Shown: piece by piece, positions 34,741 through 43,822 of the stretch | Numbering within the stretch: the first letter of the stretch is position 1 | Layout of the letters: every line of letters starts with the position of its first letter | From: Barnesiella merdipullorum | GTDB taxonomy: Bacteria > Bacteroidota > Bacteroidia > Bacteroidales > Barnesiellaceae | Direction: 5' to 3' | DNA length: 64,000 nt | NCBI GenBank assembly: GCA_019116365.1 | Contig: DXBT01000016.1 | Span: 1 to 64,000 of the forward strand | Notes under the pieces: generated by a model | Seen by the model: the letters and a program-made list of their open reading frames with translations, nothing else | Database searches by the model: none | Told to the model about the DNA's origin: nothing | Program-made: the position numbers and the translations under genes

Positions 34741-36006
34741 ATGAAAATGAAATGGATAACAGCCCTCCTGGTGGGGGCCATGATGGTGGCGAGCGGATGC
34801 ACGTCCGATCCGGAAGGTATCAATAACCCGGGTGGGAACTCGGGTGGAGGCCAGTCGCAACCCCTCGGCGGATATGCGGCACCCGACGGTGTGCTCATTC
34901 TCAACCAGGGGGCTCCGCGCCTGGAAAACGGATCGGTGACCTGGATTTCGCCCGAGGGTATAGTTGAACAAAATGTCTATCGCACGGTCAACGGTTCGGC
35001 GTGCGGAAACACGTCGCAAGACCTCTACCTCTGCGGCAACAAGATTTACATCATGAGCAACAATAACGAAGTCCCCGATTTGGGAAACAGCGAGCCGGGC
35101 GATGGCTCGATTGTCATCGTCGATGCCGAGACCTTCCGTCGTGAAAAAGCGTTTCAATTCTCAGACTTGAAATTCCACAAGCCCGAAGGCTCGCTCGAAG
35201 TGGTCGATTCACTATCGCTGGCTACTCCGTTTGAGAATATGGCCGTCATCGACGAGCACAATCTCTTCTTTGCCGACGGACAGGGTATGTTCCGCCTCGA
35301 CACCGAAACAGGTAAGTTGAACCTCGTCGAAGGGGGATATCACTTCGGTAACCAGGGAAACACCATTGAGACCGTCGTGGCCACACGAGGCATGACCGTC
35401 ATAGGCGACCACCTCTACTGTGCCGGTGGTGGTTTCTGGACCAACACCCAGCTCTTTGAGTTTACCAAGAACAGCAACACGGTGACCCGCACGCTCGACC
35501 TCTCGGGCGAGTTCATCAGCGGCATCTGCCGCACGGGCGACCACGAAATCGTGGTGGCTACCTGTGGACGCTCGGGCAGCCTGAAGAGTTACCTCACCTT
35601 CGTCGATACCAAGACCATGAGCATTACACTCGAGAAGCCCATCAGTGCCGACATCTCGGCCGAACTGATGAACTCATCGGGCGTGACTCTGGCAGGCGAT
35701 TACCTCTACTTTGCGGCCGGCACCCTGACCGTAAGCCGCATCTCGCTCAAGACCTGGAAAATCGAAGAGTATATCCACGTGAAAAACGATGCACCGCAAG
35801 CCCGGTATCTCACTTGCAACGTCGTGGCCGATTCGAAGAAGAATCTGCTTTATGTATCGGTATCGAACGACTTGAACGAAGCTAGAACCTCCGACGGGAA
35901 TATTCTGGTCTATAACTGCAGCGGCGACGAACCGCAACTGGTCATGAACATCGAAAACAAGGCCAGCTACCCGGTAAACATTTATCCGATGTCGAAGTTC
36001 TATTAA
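34741..36006 (+). CDS. BtuG-like DUF5074 surface lipoprotein, second copy
   Basis: 421 residues with lipobox ASGC (Cys20) and a Gly/Asn/Ser-rich linker of the type seen in surface-exposed Bacteroidetes lipoproteins. The propeller starts GVLILNQGAPRLENGSVTWI and continues with TVNGSACGNTSQDLYLCGNKIYI-like blades to PVNIYPMSKFY. It is a diverged paralogue of the preceding protein without the Ig-like domain, 21 bases downstream, so it is under the same cobalamin riboswitch. Cobamide binding is inferred from family and control. No BtuB receptor gene is nearby. Confidence 0.8.
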   Translation: MKMKWITALLVGAMMVASGCTSDPEGINNPGGNSGGGQSQPLGGYAAPDGVLILNQGAPRLENGSVTWISPEGIVEQNVYRTVNGSACGNTSQDLYLCGNKIYIMSNNNEVPDLGNSEPGDGSIVIVDAETFRREKAFQFSDLKFHKPEGSLEVVDSLSLATPFENMAVIDEHNLFFADGQGMFRLDTETGKLNLVEGGYHFGNQGNTIETVVATRGMTVIGDHLYCAGGGFWTNTQLFEFTKNSNTVTRTLDLSGEFISGICRTGDHEIVVATCGRSGSLKSYLTFVDTKTMSITLEKPISADISAELMNSSGVTLAGDYLYFAAGTLTVSRISLKTWKIEEYIHVKNDAPQARYLTCNVVADSKKNLLYVSVSNDLNEARTSDGNILVYNCSGDEPQLVMNIENKASYPVNIYPMSKFY

Positions 36007-36055
36007 AAAATTGAACCGAAACCATTACCATACCTTCTCGTGTAATGGCTGTAAA

Positions 36056-36096
36056 AGAGACCGACCTCACAAAATTCTAAGGTCGGTCTCTTTTTG
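36056..36096 (+). terminator. Terminator of the BtuG-like pair
   Basis: Perfect 12-bp stem agagaccgacct (36056-36067) / aggtcggtctct (36080-36091) followed by T5. Confidence 0.9.
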
Positions 36097-36197
36097 CATC
36101 CGGTATTTTTCTCACATAGTCTCAAAGATGCACTCGATTTCTCGATACCAAGAGTAACTATTTTTTGTTAATGAGCAATCCTAAAACCGATAAACGA

Positions 36198-36229
36198 TTT
36201 GGCAAATCGAGCCATTCTCGCTACCTTTG
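36198..36229 (+). promoter_or_regulatory. Promoter of the endonuclease gene
   Basis: TTTG (36198-36201), a 20-base spacer and TACCTTTG (36222-36229): both boxes match the Bacteroidetes consensus. The start codon follows after 21 bases. Confidence 0.7.
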
Positions 36230-36250
36230 TGGCCCCTTTTACAAAAGAGT

Positions 36251-37651
36251 ATGAACAAACGATATGCAATGATTATCACCGCTCTATGCGGTATCTATTT
36301 CTCACTGCTGGCCGACATGCCCCGAGACTACTATCCCAATACACTCGAGGGGAAAAGCGGTGCCGAGCTGAAAACAGAACTGTACAACCTGCTCAAAAAC
36401 CACACCCGTATCGCTTATGGTTCGCGCAACTACGACGGGGCCTGTACCTGGACGGTATTCAGGAAGAGCGACAAACGTGACAACGGCAAAGTGTGGGACA
36501 TGTACTCCAACTACACCTATAGTTTCCCCAACAGTGGCGCAGCCAAAGGCATGAACATCGAGCACAGTGTGCCCAAAAGTTGGTGGGGCGACAGCAACTA
36601 CGACGACACCACTCCGGGTTATCCCTACCAGTACGATGCCTCCTACGACCTGCATCACCTCACACCAGCCGATGCTAGCGCCAACTTGGCCAAAAGCAAC
36701 TACCCCCTGGGCGAAGTAATTACTGCGTCGTTCGATAACGGGGTAAGCAAGGTGGGTACCGGCTATGCCAATGGCAAGGCGACCAACCTCTTTGAACCGG
36801 CCGACGAATACAAAGGCGACTTTGCCCGCATGTATCTCTATTTCGTCACCTGCTACCAAAATTACGCCTGGAAGTCATTGGCTACGGCCATGTTTGCCCA
36901 AAACTCCTACCCTACTCTCAACGCCTATGGCCTCTCCCTGCTGCTAAAGTGGCACCGACAGGATCCCGTGAGCAAAAAGGAGATCGATCGCAACAACGCC
37001 GTGTATAGCTTCCAGGGCAACCGCAATCCCTACATCGACTACCCCAATATGGTAGAATACATCTGGGGCGACTCGATCGGCTACGAGTTCAGCTTCTCGG
37101 GGGCTCACTCCACAACCCCAAGCATCACGGTATCGAGCAACCTCATAGACTTCGGCTACATCGCCGACGGCACCTCGAAACAGGCCGAGATATACATCAA
37201 AGGGCGCAACCTCACCTCGCCCGTTACGGTTCAAATTCTCAACGACAACCGTGGCGAGTTCTCGGTAAACCCAACCTCGCTGACGGCCGACGAACTCAAC
37301 ACGACGGGGATTAACCTCACCGTTAGCTTCTCGCCCCAGACCACCGGCTCACACAACGCCACCCTGCGGCTCACCAGCAACGATCTCGAATCGGCTACCG
37401 ACATCGCACTCTCGGGATCGGTACTCTCGTCGCAAGTCAGCTATCTCGAGATTGTAGGGCTGAAATCGACCTATAAAAAGAGCGACAGCCCCGTATTGTT
37501 GCAACTGAACAGCGACGTGGCCGTCAAATGGACCGTCGATGGAACCAGCGCCACACACTTCACTCCCTCCAATCTCTCGCCGGGACTTCACACCGTTAAG
37601 TTCACTACGGCAAACGGGAGCGGGAAAATGCGAGTACAAATTATCGAATAA
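36251..37651 (+). CDS. Secreted endonuclease I family nuclease with Ig-like domain
   Basis: 466 residues from the ATG at 36251, with a signal peptide (MNKRYAMIITALCGIYFSLL). The catalytic part (about 25-270) shows NIEHSVPKSWWG and DLHHLTPADASANLAKSNYPLGE-type text, the His-Me finger site of endonuclease I / extracellular ribonuclease proteins, with RGDPVSKKEIDRN-like sequence (WHRQDPVSKKEIDRNNAVY) supporting it. A beta-sandwich domain of the choice-of-anchor type (about 285-400) and a short C-terminal domain follow. It would degrade extracellular DNA or RNA for nutrients. No clear T9SS domain is seen at the C-terminus. Confidence 0.88.
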   Translation: MNKRYAMIITALCGIYFSLLADMPRDYYPNTLEGKSGAELKTELYNLLKNHTRIAYGSRNYDGACTWTVFRKSDKRDNGKVWDMYSNYTYSFPNSGAAKGMNIEHSVPKSWWGDSNYDDTTPGYPYQYDASYDLHHLTPADASANLAKSNYPLGEVITASFDNGVSKVGTGYANGKATNLFEPADEYKGDFARMYLYFVTCYQNYAWKSLATAMFAQNSYPTLNAYGLSLLLKWHRQDPVSKKEIDRNNAVYSFQGNRNPYIDYPNMVEYIWGDSIGYEFSFSGAHSTTPSITVSSNLIDFGYIADGTSKQAEIYIKGRNLTSPVTVQILNDNRGEFSVNPTSLTADELNTTGINLTVSFSPQTTGSHNATLRLTSNDLESATDIALSGSVLSSQVSYLEIVGLKSTYKKSDSPVLLQLNSDVAVKWTVDGTSATHFTPSNLSPGLHTVKFTTANGSGKMRVQIIE

Positions 37652-37665
37652 CCTTTTAATGACAA

Positions 37666-38367
37666 ATGTTTATGAACGCAACCCAATATATACGTTACAT
37701 CGTCGCCTCCCTTTTAGCCCTGTCGCTACTCTGCGGCTGCAAGGAGGAGAAAGAGGAGAACCAACCTACCGATTTTGCCCTGCGGGTCGATGAGTCGGTC
37801 GCAATCAAGTTGCCCAACTCGACCACCTATACCCTCACCGTCAACAACCCCATTATCGATTATACCCAAGCAGGTAGCACGCTCACCGTCACGGCCATCA
37901 AAGAGGGAAAAGCCACGCTCACCGTCATGCTCGACTCGGGCGAAAGCCGCAACTACACCTTCACCGTCACAGCCAACGCCTACCAAATAGGATTCACAAT
38001 CGACTCCACACCGCGCGTGGAATCGTGGACAGGCACGACCCTCAAGACCGAAGAGACCGCCGGGCTGCAGGTTAGCTATGAACCGGAGCTCGACATCACC
38101 GGCTCGACGACCGGCAACTCGACCCGCTCCTACGCCTTCCTCTACCCCGAGACCGGCAAACTGCTGCGCTTCTCGGCCGAGGGTGACTTCACTCAAAAGG
38201 GTACCTTGAACAACGGTATCGCAGCTACCCGCGAGAGCCACAACGACCCGGTACAATACGAGGCCTGCACCATCACCATCAAAAAGGTGAACAGCGAGGG
38301 CAAAATCTGGTTCACCCTGCAATTTGCCAACCGCAGCGACATCCGCATCGTCACCGAGGTCTTCTAA
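37666..38367 (+). CDS. Hypothetical lipoprotein with BIG-like repeat
   Basis: 233 residues (or 231 from a second ATG at 37672). The lipobox is LLCGC. Residues of about 35-105 resemble a bacterial Ig-like fold (STLTVTAIKEGKATLTVML). The C-terminal half (YAFLYPETGKLLRFSAEGDF ... TITIKKVNSEGKIWFTLQF) is beta-rich and not recognised. It starts 14 bases after the endonuclease gene and is probably co-expressed with it. Function unknown. Confidence 0.65.
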   Translation: MFMNATQYIRYIVASLLALSLLCGCKEEKEENQPTDFALRVDESVAIKLPNSTTYTLTVNNPIIDYTQAGSTLTVTAIKEGKATLTVMLDSGESRNYTFTVTANAYQIGFTIDSTPRVESWTGTTLKTEETAGLQVSYEPELDITGSTTGNSTRSYAFLYPETGKLLRFSAEGDFTQKGTLNNGIAATRESHNDPVQYEACTITIKKVNSEGKIWFTLQFANRSDIRIVTEVF

Positions 38368-38390
38368 GAATTATCTATCCCTATCATACA

Positions 38391-38427
38391 AGCGGCCCCG
38401 ACGAAATCAATCGCCGGGGCCGCTCCC
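38391..38427 (+). terminator. Hairpin after the lipoprotein gene
   Basis: 10-bp GC-rich stem agcggccccg (38391-38400) / cggggccgct (38415-38424) followed by ccctttat. It lies between convergent transcription units. Confidence 0.6.
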
Positions 38428-38487
38428 TTTATATAACTGCCTCTCTCTAAGCGGTTATCTTTACGAAATTAAAATCAAAATCAGCCA

Positions 38488-38943
38488 TTACTTCTCTTCT
38501 ATCTTCACCTTGCCAATCATCTTGCGAATCTTACCCTCGCCGATAATCGGGGCATGGGCGTCCTCGGGGAAAAAGACGGCCACCTGGCCAGGCACGAGAT
38601 GCAGCCACGAGGTGGGACGATCGGCATAGAGCGCACAGTCGCCTTCGGGATCATAGGGTTTCACTTCGTCGGTCACATCTTCGAGTGCTTTCCATCCCAT
38701 GGTTTCGCGACCCTCCAGCAAAATCTGCACGTCGATATAGTCGCGATGCACCTCCAGCACCTGTTTCTCGGCCGGCATACACTCGGGATTGGCGTTGTTG
38801 ATAAAGAGATTGTCACCGTCGAGTTCGATGCGTCCGCACTCCATGTGCAGGATATCGTGGCTCTTGACATAATCAAACAACTGTTTGAATCGCGGATGAA
38901 GCGCCTCGATGCGGGCGGTATTCTGTAAGTTGGTAAGTATCAT
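38488..38943 (-). CDS. YhcH/YjgK/YiaL family protein, probable sialic acid anomerase
   Basis: 151 residues of the DUF386 cupin-like family. HMECGRIELDGDNLFINN and EVHRDYIDVQILLEGRETMGW carry the conserved His and Glu residues of the metal-binding pocket, and PGQVAVFFPEDAHAPII is the closing block. E. coli YhcH (NanQ) speeds interconversion of N-acetylneuraminate anomers. Its place as last gene of the nan unit here, 44 bases after the transporter, fits that role. Confidence 0.85.
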   Translation of the reverse strand: MILTNLQNTARIEALHPRFKQLFDYVKSHDILHMECGRIELDGDNLFINNANPECMPAEKQVLEVHRDYIDVQILLEGRETMGWKALEDVTDEVKPYDPEGDCALYADRPTSWLHLVPGQVAVFFPEDAHAPIIGEGKIRKMIGKVKIEEK

Positions 38944-38987
38944 GGTTCTTTCTATTTGATATGCTGTTTTTATCGAGTTGAAACAAG

Positions 38988-40229
38988 TTATTTCATATTA
39001 TCGGTCTTGGGCCGCAGGAAATAGAGTTGCAGCACGAGGGCCACAGCCACTACCCCGGCCAGCATGGCAAAGCCGCCCCCCAGATTACCGTCGTCGGTCC
39101 ACTGGCCCAACAGACTGGTAATAAAGGCTCCGGCAAAAACGCCCACCATATTCATGATGCCATAGGCGGTAGCCCTCTGCCGGGCCGATACGAACTGACA
39201 AAGGATGGGCATATTGTTGGTGTCGAACATGCCATAACCGATGCCGAAAAGGAGGCCGGCTCCTACCACGGCCACGATGCTGTGCCCATAGCCCAGCAGA
39301 AGCAGCGACGGGATGGTGAGTCCCAACCCGATGGCTCCGATATAGACCCGACCGCGCAGATTTTTCTGCACCCAACGGTCGGAAAGCGTACCCCCGATGA
39401 CGACTCCCAGGAACGACGACACCGCAATGGTGATGGTCGAGAGTGGCCCGGCCTCGGACATGGGCATATCGAGGTTCTCCTCAAAGAGCGTGGGCAACCA
39501 GTTCTTGGTAGCCCACCCGGGGAGACTGGGGGCGGCAAAATAGAGCAGAATGACCCAGAAGGCCACATTGCTGAAGAGGGTCTTCAGGCTCACCCATACC
39601 GGTTCTTTGGCGGGAGCGGCAGTCTCGGGAACCGGGTGCTCCAGATTCTCATCGGGCTTCTTATCCCGCAAAAAGAGGGTGAGCAGCAGAGCATAGGCAA
39701 TGCCGATGATACCAAACCAGTGAAAGGTCGTATGCCACGAATAGGCGGCAGCCACCGTGGCACCAAAGCCTCCGATGGCCTGGCCGGTATAGAGTCCCGT
39801 CATGTGGATTCCCACGGCCAGCGAACGGGACTTGCCCGTGTGATAGTCGGCAATGAGCGACAGCCCTGCCGGGATATAGAGAGCCTCGCTTACCCCCATA
39901 AGGGCCCGAAGCCAAAATATCTGATTAAAGGTAGTGGCTATACCCATGAGATAGGTCACGGCCGACCACACAAACAGACTGCCCACGATGAGCCACTTGC
40001 GATTCAGGCGGTCGGCTATAATCCCCGATATGGGACTCATACAGCCATAGATGTAGAGGAAGATGGCCATGAGCCAACCAAAATTGGTAGCCGACTGCAA
40101 CTCGACAATATCGATCTGCATGGCATCTTTCATGGTACTCAGCATCTGCCGGTCCATATAATTGAGCAGAGCTACTCCCCACAAAAGGGCAACCACAACC
40201 CAGGGATATATTTTAGAGGGTCTTTTCAC
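38988..40229 (-). CDS. nanT: MFS transporter, probable N-acetylneuraminate importer
   Basis: 413 residues with about 12 membrane helices. NYMDRQMLSTM in the first helix and ADRLNRKWLIVG (motif A) identify the anion/sugar-acid symporter branch of the MFS. The gene lies between the epimerase gene (83-base gap) and the yhcH-type gene (44-base gap) in the sialic acid unit; in Bacteroides fragilis an MFS NanT is encoded with the lyase and epimerase. Proton-coupled uptake of sialic acid across the inner membrane is the inference. Substrate is assigned by context. Confidence 0.8.
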   Translation of the reverse strand: MKRPSKIYPWVVVALLWGVALLNYMDRQMLSTMKDAMQIDIVELQSATNFGWLMAIFLYIYGCMSPISGIIADRLNRKWLIVGSLFVWSAVTYLMGIATTFNQIFWLRALMGVSEALYIPAGLSLIADYHTGKSRSLAVGIHMTGLYTGQAIGGFGATVAAAYSWHTTFHWFGIIGIAYALLLTLFLRDKKPDENLEHPVPETAAPAKEPVWVSLKTLFSNVAFWVILLYFAAPSLPGWATKNWLPTLFEENLDMPMSEAGPLSTITIAVSSFLGVVIGGTLSDRWVQKNLRGRVYIGAIGLGLTIPSLLLLGYGHSIVAVVGAGLLFGIGYGMFDTNNMPILCQFVSARQRATAYGIMNMVGVFAGAFITSLLGQWTDDGNLGGGFAMLAGVVAVALVLQLYFLRPKTDNMK

Positions 40230-40312
40230 GATACAAGATTATGGATTAAAGATTAAACGGAGCCACGGCCGGGAAGGACAAGTAGTCCCCTCTTGCACTC
40301 CCGGCCGGGCAC

Positions 40313-41497
40313 TCAATAGCCATTCAGCATTTCCCGGCACAGTTCATACCCCTTGGTCATCATGCGGGGGATATGAAACGGTCCCTTGAAGAGATTCCCC
40401 TTGGCCGGCTGGGCCACACTACCGTCGCGATGCAGGTATCCAAACCATTCACCATATTGTGCATCGGGGAAGTGTGCATAGGTCCAGTCGCTTATTTGGG
40501 TGTGCATGTTCAAATATTTCTCATTCCCGGTTACCTTGTAGGCATAGAGCGTGGCGATGATAGCCTCGGTCTGCGGCCACCAGAATTTCATGTCCTGCGA
40601 ATAGTCCTGAGGCGGATAGTTCTTGCAGTCGCGGAAGTTAATGATGCCGCCATACTGCTTGTCCCAACCCCACTCCCACGACCAGTCGAGAATCGTGAGA
40701 GCCATGCGGGTTATCGCTTCGTCGCCTCCCCGGTCGGCAGCCACGTCGAGCAGGAACCACGAGGTCTCGATGCAGTGCCCGGGATTGATTAAACGCCCGT
40801 TGATGGTGTCGATAAATTCGCCGCGAGGTCCCACCATCTCGAGCAGGGCCTTGAACTCGGGATGCATGAAGTAGTGCTCCAGAGCATAGAGCGACGTCGA
40901 TATCTGCTCGTCGAGTTCGGGATCGGCAATCACCTTCTTGATGCGCGAAGCCACGTTAATCATAATCATCGTGATGGAGTGTCCCTGCGCTTCTACCGTG
41001 GGCAGATACTTGGGCTCGAGCAGCCCCGGAGTCGAGAGGAATCGACGCATCGCCTTAAAGAGGGCAAGTGCTTTCTCGGCATACTCCCGTTCGCCTGTGG
41101 CCAACGCATACTCGGCCATGGCTATGGCGGCAAAACTTTCGCTAAAGACATAACGACGTTTCCGCAAGGGAGTACCGTCGGCAGCCACCTCGAAGTACAT
41201 GCGCCCGTCGTTGTCGAAACAGTGAGCCTCGATGAAGTCGAGTGTACTCTTGGCGGCATCGAGCCACGTCTGGCGCTTCTCTACCTGATTATAGGCATAG
41301 CAGCAGGTAAAGGCAAACCGACCTTGAAACCACACCGACTTGGTAGTGTCGATGAGGCTCCCGTCACGATCGACACAGGTATATACCCCGCCATGATCCG
41401 TGTCGAGACCATGCTCGAGCCAGAAGGGCAAGATGTTGTTTACCAGGTCGTCTTTATATCGCTCGGCCCAATAGCCGAGATACAGTTGGGTATTCAT
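40313..41497 (-). CDS. nanE: N-acylglucosamine 2-epimerase (AGE) family, ManNAc to GlcNAc
   Basis: 394 residues from the start at 41497 (MNTQLYLGYWAERYKDDLV). The alpha6/alpha6-barrel shows DTDHGGVYTCVDRDG, KSVWFQGRFAFTCCYAYN, SESFAAIAMAEYA, NPGHCIETSWFLLDVA and KFWWPQTEAIIATLYAY with the conserved His, Arg and Glu residues of the active site. In Bacteroides the sialic acid route uses this enzyme on unphosphorylated ManNAc made by the lyase, giving GlcNAc, which a ROK kinase can phosphorylate. It lies 22 bases downstream of nanA. Confidence 0.88.
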   Translation of the reverse strand: MNTQLYLGYWAERYKDDLVNNILPFWLEHGLDTDHGGVYTCVDRDGSLIDTTKSVWFQGRFAFTCCYAYNQVEKRQTWLDAAKSTLDFIEAHCFDNDGRMYFEVAADGTPLRKRRYVFSESFAAIAMAEYALATGEREYAEKALALFKAMRRFLSTPGLLEPKYLPTVEAQGHSITMIMINVASRIKKVIADPELDEQISTSLYALEHYFMHPEFKALLEMVGPRGEFIDTINGRLINPGHCIETSWFLLDVAADRGGDEAITRMALTILDWSWEWGWDKQYGGIINFRDCKNYPPQDYSQDMKFWWPQTEAIIATLYAYKVTGNEKYLNMHTQISDWTYAHFPDAQYGEWFGYLHRDGSVAQPAKGNLFKGPFHIPRMMTKGYELCREMLNGY

Positions 41498-41519
41498 TGT
41501 GGTCTTCCTCCGATTAGAA

Positions 41520-42437
41520 TTAAAATTTGTTGCAACGCTCAAAGAAACCGATGGCCTCCAACTCGGCCTTCATGCGGGCCTCTTCTTCATCGGTCATGTT
41601 TTGGAAGGGCGTGCGGTTCTTGCCCAGGTCGAGACCTATCAACTTCATAATGCGTTTACCGGCCACGATATTGCCCCGGTAGTGGCAGATTACGTTGATG
41701 ACAGCCTGAGCGAAATTCTGGAGTTCGCGAGCCTTCTCGATATCGCCGGCGTTCCAGGCATCGATGATACCTACCAGATTGACGCCGTTATAGTTGGTCG
41801 TACCGCCTATTCCCCCCTGAGCGCCACCCATGGCCAACGAAGGAAGTATGGTTTCGTCCTGCCCGTGCAACATATCGAATTTGCCGTTTTTGTAGAGACG
41901 GCACTGATTGTACTCATAGATACTTTCATAGGTATATTTGATACCGGCAAAGTTGGGGATACGCCCATCCACGGCCTCGAGAAAGGCGGTCATGGGCAGA
42001 TAGGCCCCATTGAAAGCGGGGATATGATAATAGTAGAAGGGCAACTGCGGGGCTCCGGCGGCAATCTCTTCGCAGTACTTCACCAGCTCCTCGATACGAC
42101 CCACCTTGGGAAAGGGAGGCGCCATGGCTCCGATACCCCATGCGCCTATCTTCTGGGCATGTTCGGCCAACCGTCTGCTCTCTTTCACACAACAGCTACC
42201 TACGTGCACAATCACCTTGAACCCGGCGGGAGCCACTCGCACCCACTCTTCGGCCAGTCTCATGCGCTCCTCCTCGGTGAGCATATAGCCCTCGCCCGAC
42301 GAGCCATTGATAAATACACCTTTCAATCCATTCTTGACCAACATGCGGGCATAGGCCTCTATCGGCTCAAGATTCACCTCACCATTTTCATAGAACGGTG
42401 TAAACGGCGCATCAATCAATCCTATTATCTTTTTCAT
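41520..42437 (-). CDS. nanA: N-acetylneuraminate lyase
   Basis: 305 residues, the DHDPS/NAL class I aldolase fold. GSSGE (45-49) binds the carboxylate, Tyr137 (YYYHIP) is the proton relay and Lys167 (AGIKYTYES) forms the Schiff base. It splits N-acetylneuraminate to pyruvate and ManNAc. First gene of the nanA-nanE-nanT-yhcH unit, with a well-formed promoter 38-70 bases upstream. The YYYHIP and GIKYTY motifs favour NAL over dihydrodipicolinate synthase. Confidence 0.92.
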   Translation of the reverse strand: MKKIIGLIDAPFTPFYENGEVNLEPIEAYARMLVKNGLKGVFINGSSGEGYMLTEEERMRLAEEWVRVAPAGFKVIVHVGSCCVKESRRLAEHAQKIGAWGIGAMAPPFPKVGRIEELVKYCEEIAAGAPQLPFYYYHIPAFNGAYLPMTAFLEAVDGRIPNFAGIKYTYESIYEYNQCRLYKNGKFDMLHGQDETILPSLAMGGAQGGIGGTTNYNGVNLVGIIDAWNAGDIEKARELQNFAQAVINVICHYRGNIVAGKRIMKLIGLDLGKNRTPFQNMTDEEEARMKAELEAIGFFERCNKF

Positions 42438-42474
42438 CTTCGCTGCGTTTATAAATTGTTTTATTAACTACCCG

Positions 42475-42506
42475 CAAAAATAGGATTTTATATTTATTAA
42501 TACAAA
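42475..42506 (-). promoter_or_regulatory. Promoter of the nan operon
   Basis: On the minus strand TTTG (42506-42503), a 20-base AT-rich spacer and TATTTTTG (42482-42475). Both boxes match the consensus. It lies about 38 bases from the nanA start. Confidence 0.7.
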
Positions 42507-42555
42507 TGAAACCAAGAAAAAATATCGACTCCTCGAAAGCCTGCCGAGAGCGCAT

Positions 42556-43686
42556 TTAGTTCAGAGGCTCAACCTGTATATTTCCCTCATTCTCACTTAA
42601 CACAAAAGCTCCTATCTGCGAGCTTCTTATCCCCGGCTTCACCTCGCCGCAAATCATGAAAAGCCTGTCGCCAAAGTGCAGCAGCGCACCCCCAGCTCTA
42701 TCCATTCCTGTCACAGAGTCGCAAACCGTCCAACGGGCAAGGGCCGGGTCGTAAACAAGCACATCGCTATTAAACCGATACCACTCGACCGGCTTTTCCA
42801 GATAATCGGGAGGTACATTCCCCTCCATGGCTTCCTTAAATATTTTATAATCTACGCCCCCGGTCAACAGCAATTTGCCATCGACTGCCACACCACTTCC
42901 CCCCGAGAGAGCATACTGCCCGCCATCGGCTCTGGAGGGAAAAGGTATAGGTTCGCCCCACTCGCGCGTGACGATATCGTAGGGTACCATATCGGCTGGA
43001 ATCGTACAGGTATTGGTCGGACGGTCGTAGCAGAAACCACCGGCCAAATAGAGTTTTCGCCCTACCGCCAGCAAGACGGGTTGTACCCGGACGGGGTCGG
43101 GATAATCGGGCAATCGGCTCCAGACCGTATCGCCTGGAGCAAGGGCATACAGCGCGCGACCGCCATCAGGCTGGTTGCCACCGGTCACATAAACAACCCC
43201 TTGGACCGATGCGGCAGCCCCATTGTCGATCGGCGAAGGTAATGCGGGCAGGTCGTTTAGCGTGAAATGCACCTCACCGGCAGGCCCCGCCTGCCGTTCC
43301 ATACGAAATACACGGGTCACGGCCGAGTCGGCACCAAGGCCACCCACACACACCAACCCCTCGTCGGTCACGGCCGAGGCGCCATAGGCCAACGACTCAG
43401 GCATATCGGGGAGCGACTGCCACCCACTATCGACCCGATTCAGATCGAGGGCATAAAAGCGATTGCAAAAACGTTTGGCCCCGCCCCGGGCAGCAGGCAC
43501 ATCGGGGAAATTGCAACCGCCGCCCACCACCATATAACCGTCCAGCACACCGGCAAAGGGAGCCGAAACACCGCCCGGTACAGGATAATCGGGCAACTCA
43601 CCCACACCCCTTGTGCCGCTTGCCGTGCAGCCACACATCATCACAAGGACTGTGCCGAGAATTATCAAACATTCTGTCGCTTTCAT
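42556..43686 (-). CDS. Kelch-type cyclically permuted mutarotase, lipoprotein (NanM-like)
   Basis: 376 residues from the start at 43686. The signal peptide MKATECLIILGTVLVMMCGC has a lipobox (MCGC), so the protein is anchored in a membrane facing the periplasm. Kelch repeats follow (YMVVGGGCNFPDVPAARGGAK, GASAVTDEGLVCVGG, GVVYVTGGNQPDGG, KLYLAGGFCYD), forming a six-bladed propeller. NanM in E. coli epimerises sialic acid between anomers. Its own promoter (43715-43722) and the adjacent nan unit support sialic acid as substrate. Having both this and a YhcH anomerase covers the periplasm and cytoplasm. Confidence 0.85.
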   Translation of the reverse strand: MKATECLIILGTVLVMMCGCTASGTRGVGELPDYPVPGGVSAPFAGVLDGYMVVGGGCNFPDVPAARGGAKRFCNRFYALDLNRVDSGWQSLPDMPESLAYGASAVTDEGLVCVGGLGADSAVTRVFRMERQAGPAGEVHFTLNDLPALPSPIDNGAAASVQGVVYVTGGNQPDGGRALYALAPGDTVWSRLPDYPDPVRVQPVLLAVGRKLYLAGGFCYDRPTNTCTIPADMVPYDIVTREWGEPIPFPSRADGGQYALSGGSGVAVDGKLLLTGGVDYKIFKEAMEGNVPPDYLEKPVEWYRFNSDVLVYDPALARWTVCDSVTGMDRAGGALLHFGDRLFMICGEVKPGIRSSQIGAFVLSENEGNIQVEPLN

Positions 43687-43714
43687 AAAAACAGATAAAA
43701 AGGTTACCGACAGC

Positions 43715-43722
43715 CAAATGTA
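43715..43722 (-). promoter_or_regulatory. -7 box of the mutarotase gene
   Basis: TACATTTG on the minus strand, 29 bases before the start codon. The ROK gene promoter lies 65 bases away in the opposite direction. Confidence 0.55.
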
Positions 43723-43786
43723 ACGATAAAGCTTCAGCTTCCTGCACTTATTGTCCGAAAAATTTAGCAACTTGAGAATTAAATCC

Positions 43787-43794
43787 TACATTTG
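43787..43794 (+). promoter_or_regulatory. -7 box of the ROK gene
   Basis: TACATTTG, full consensus match, 29 bases before the ATG at 43823. Both divergent -7 boxes carry the same 8-mer. Confidence 0.6.
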
Positions 43795-43822
43795 CATAAA
43801 CGAAAAACCCCTTATACAAGCC

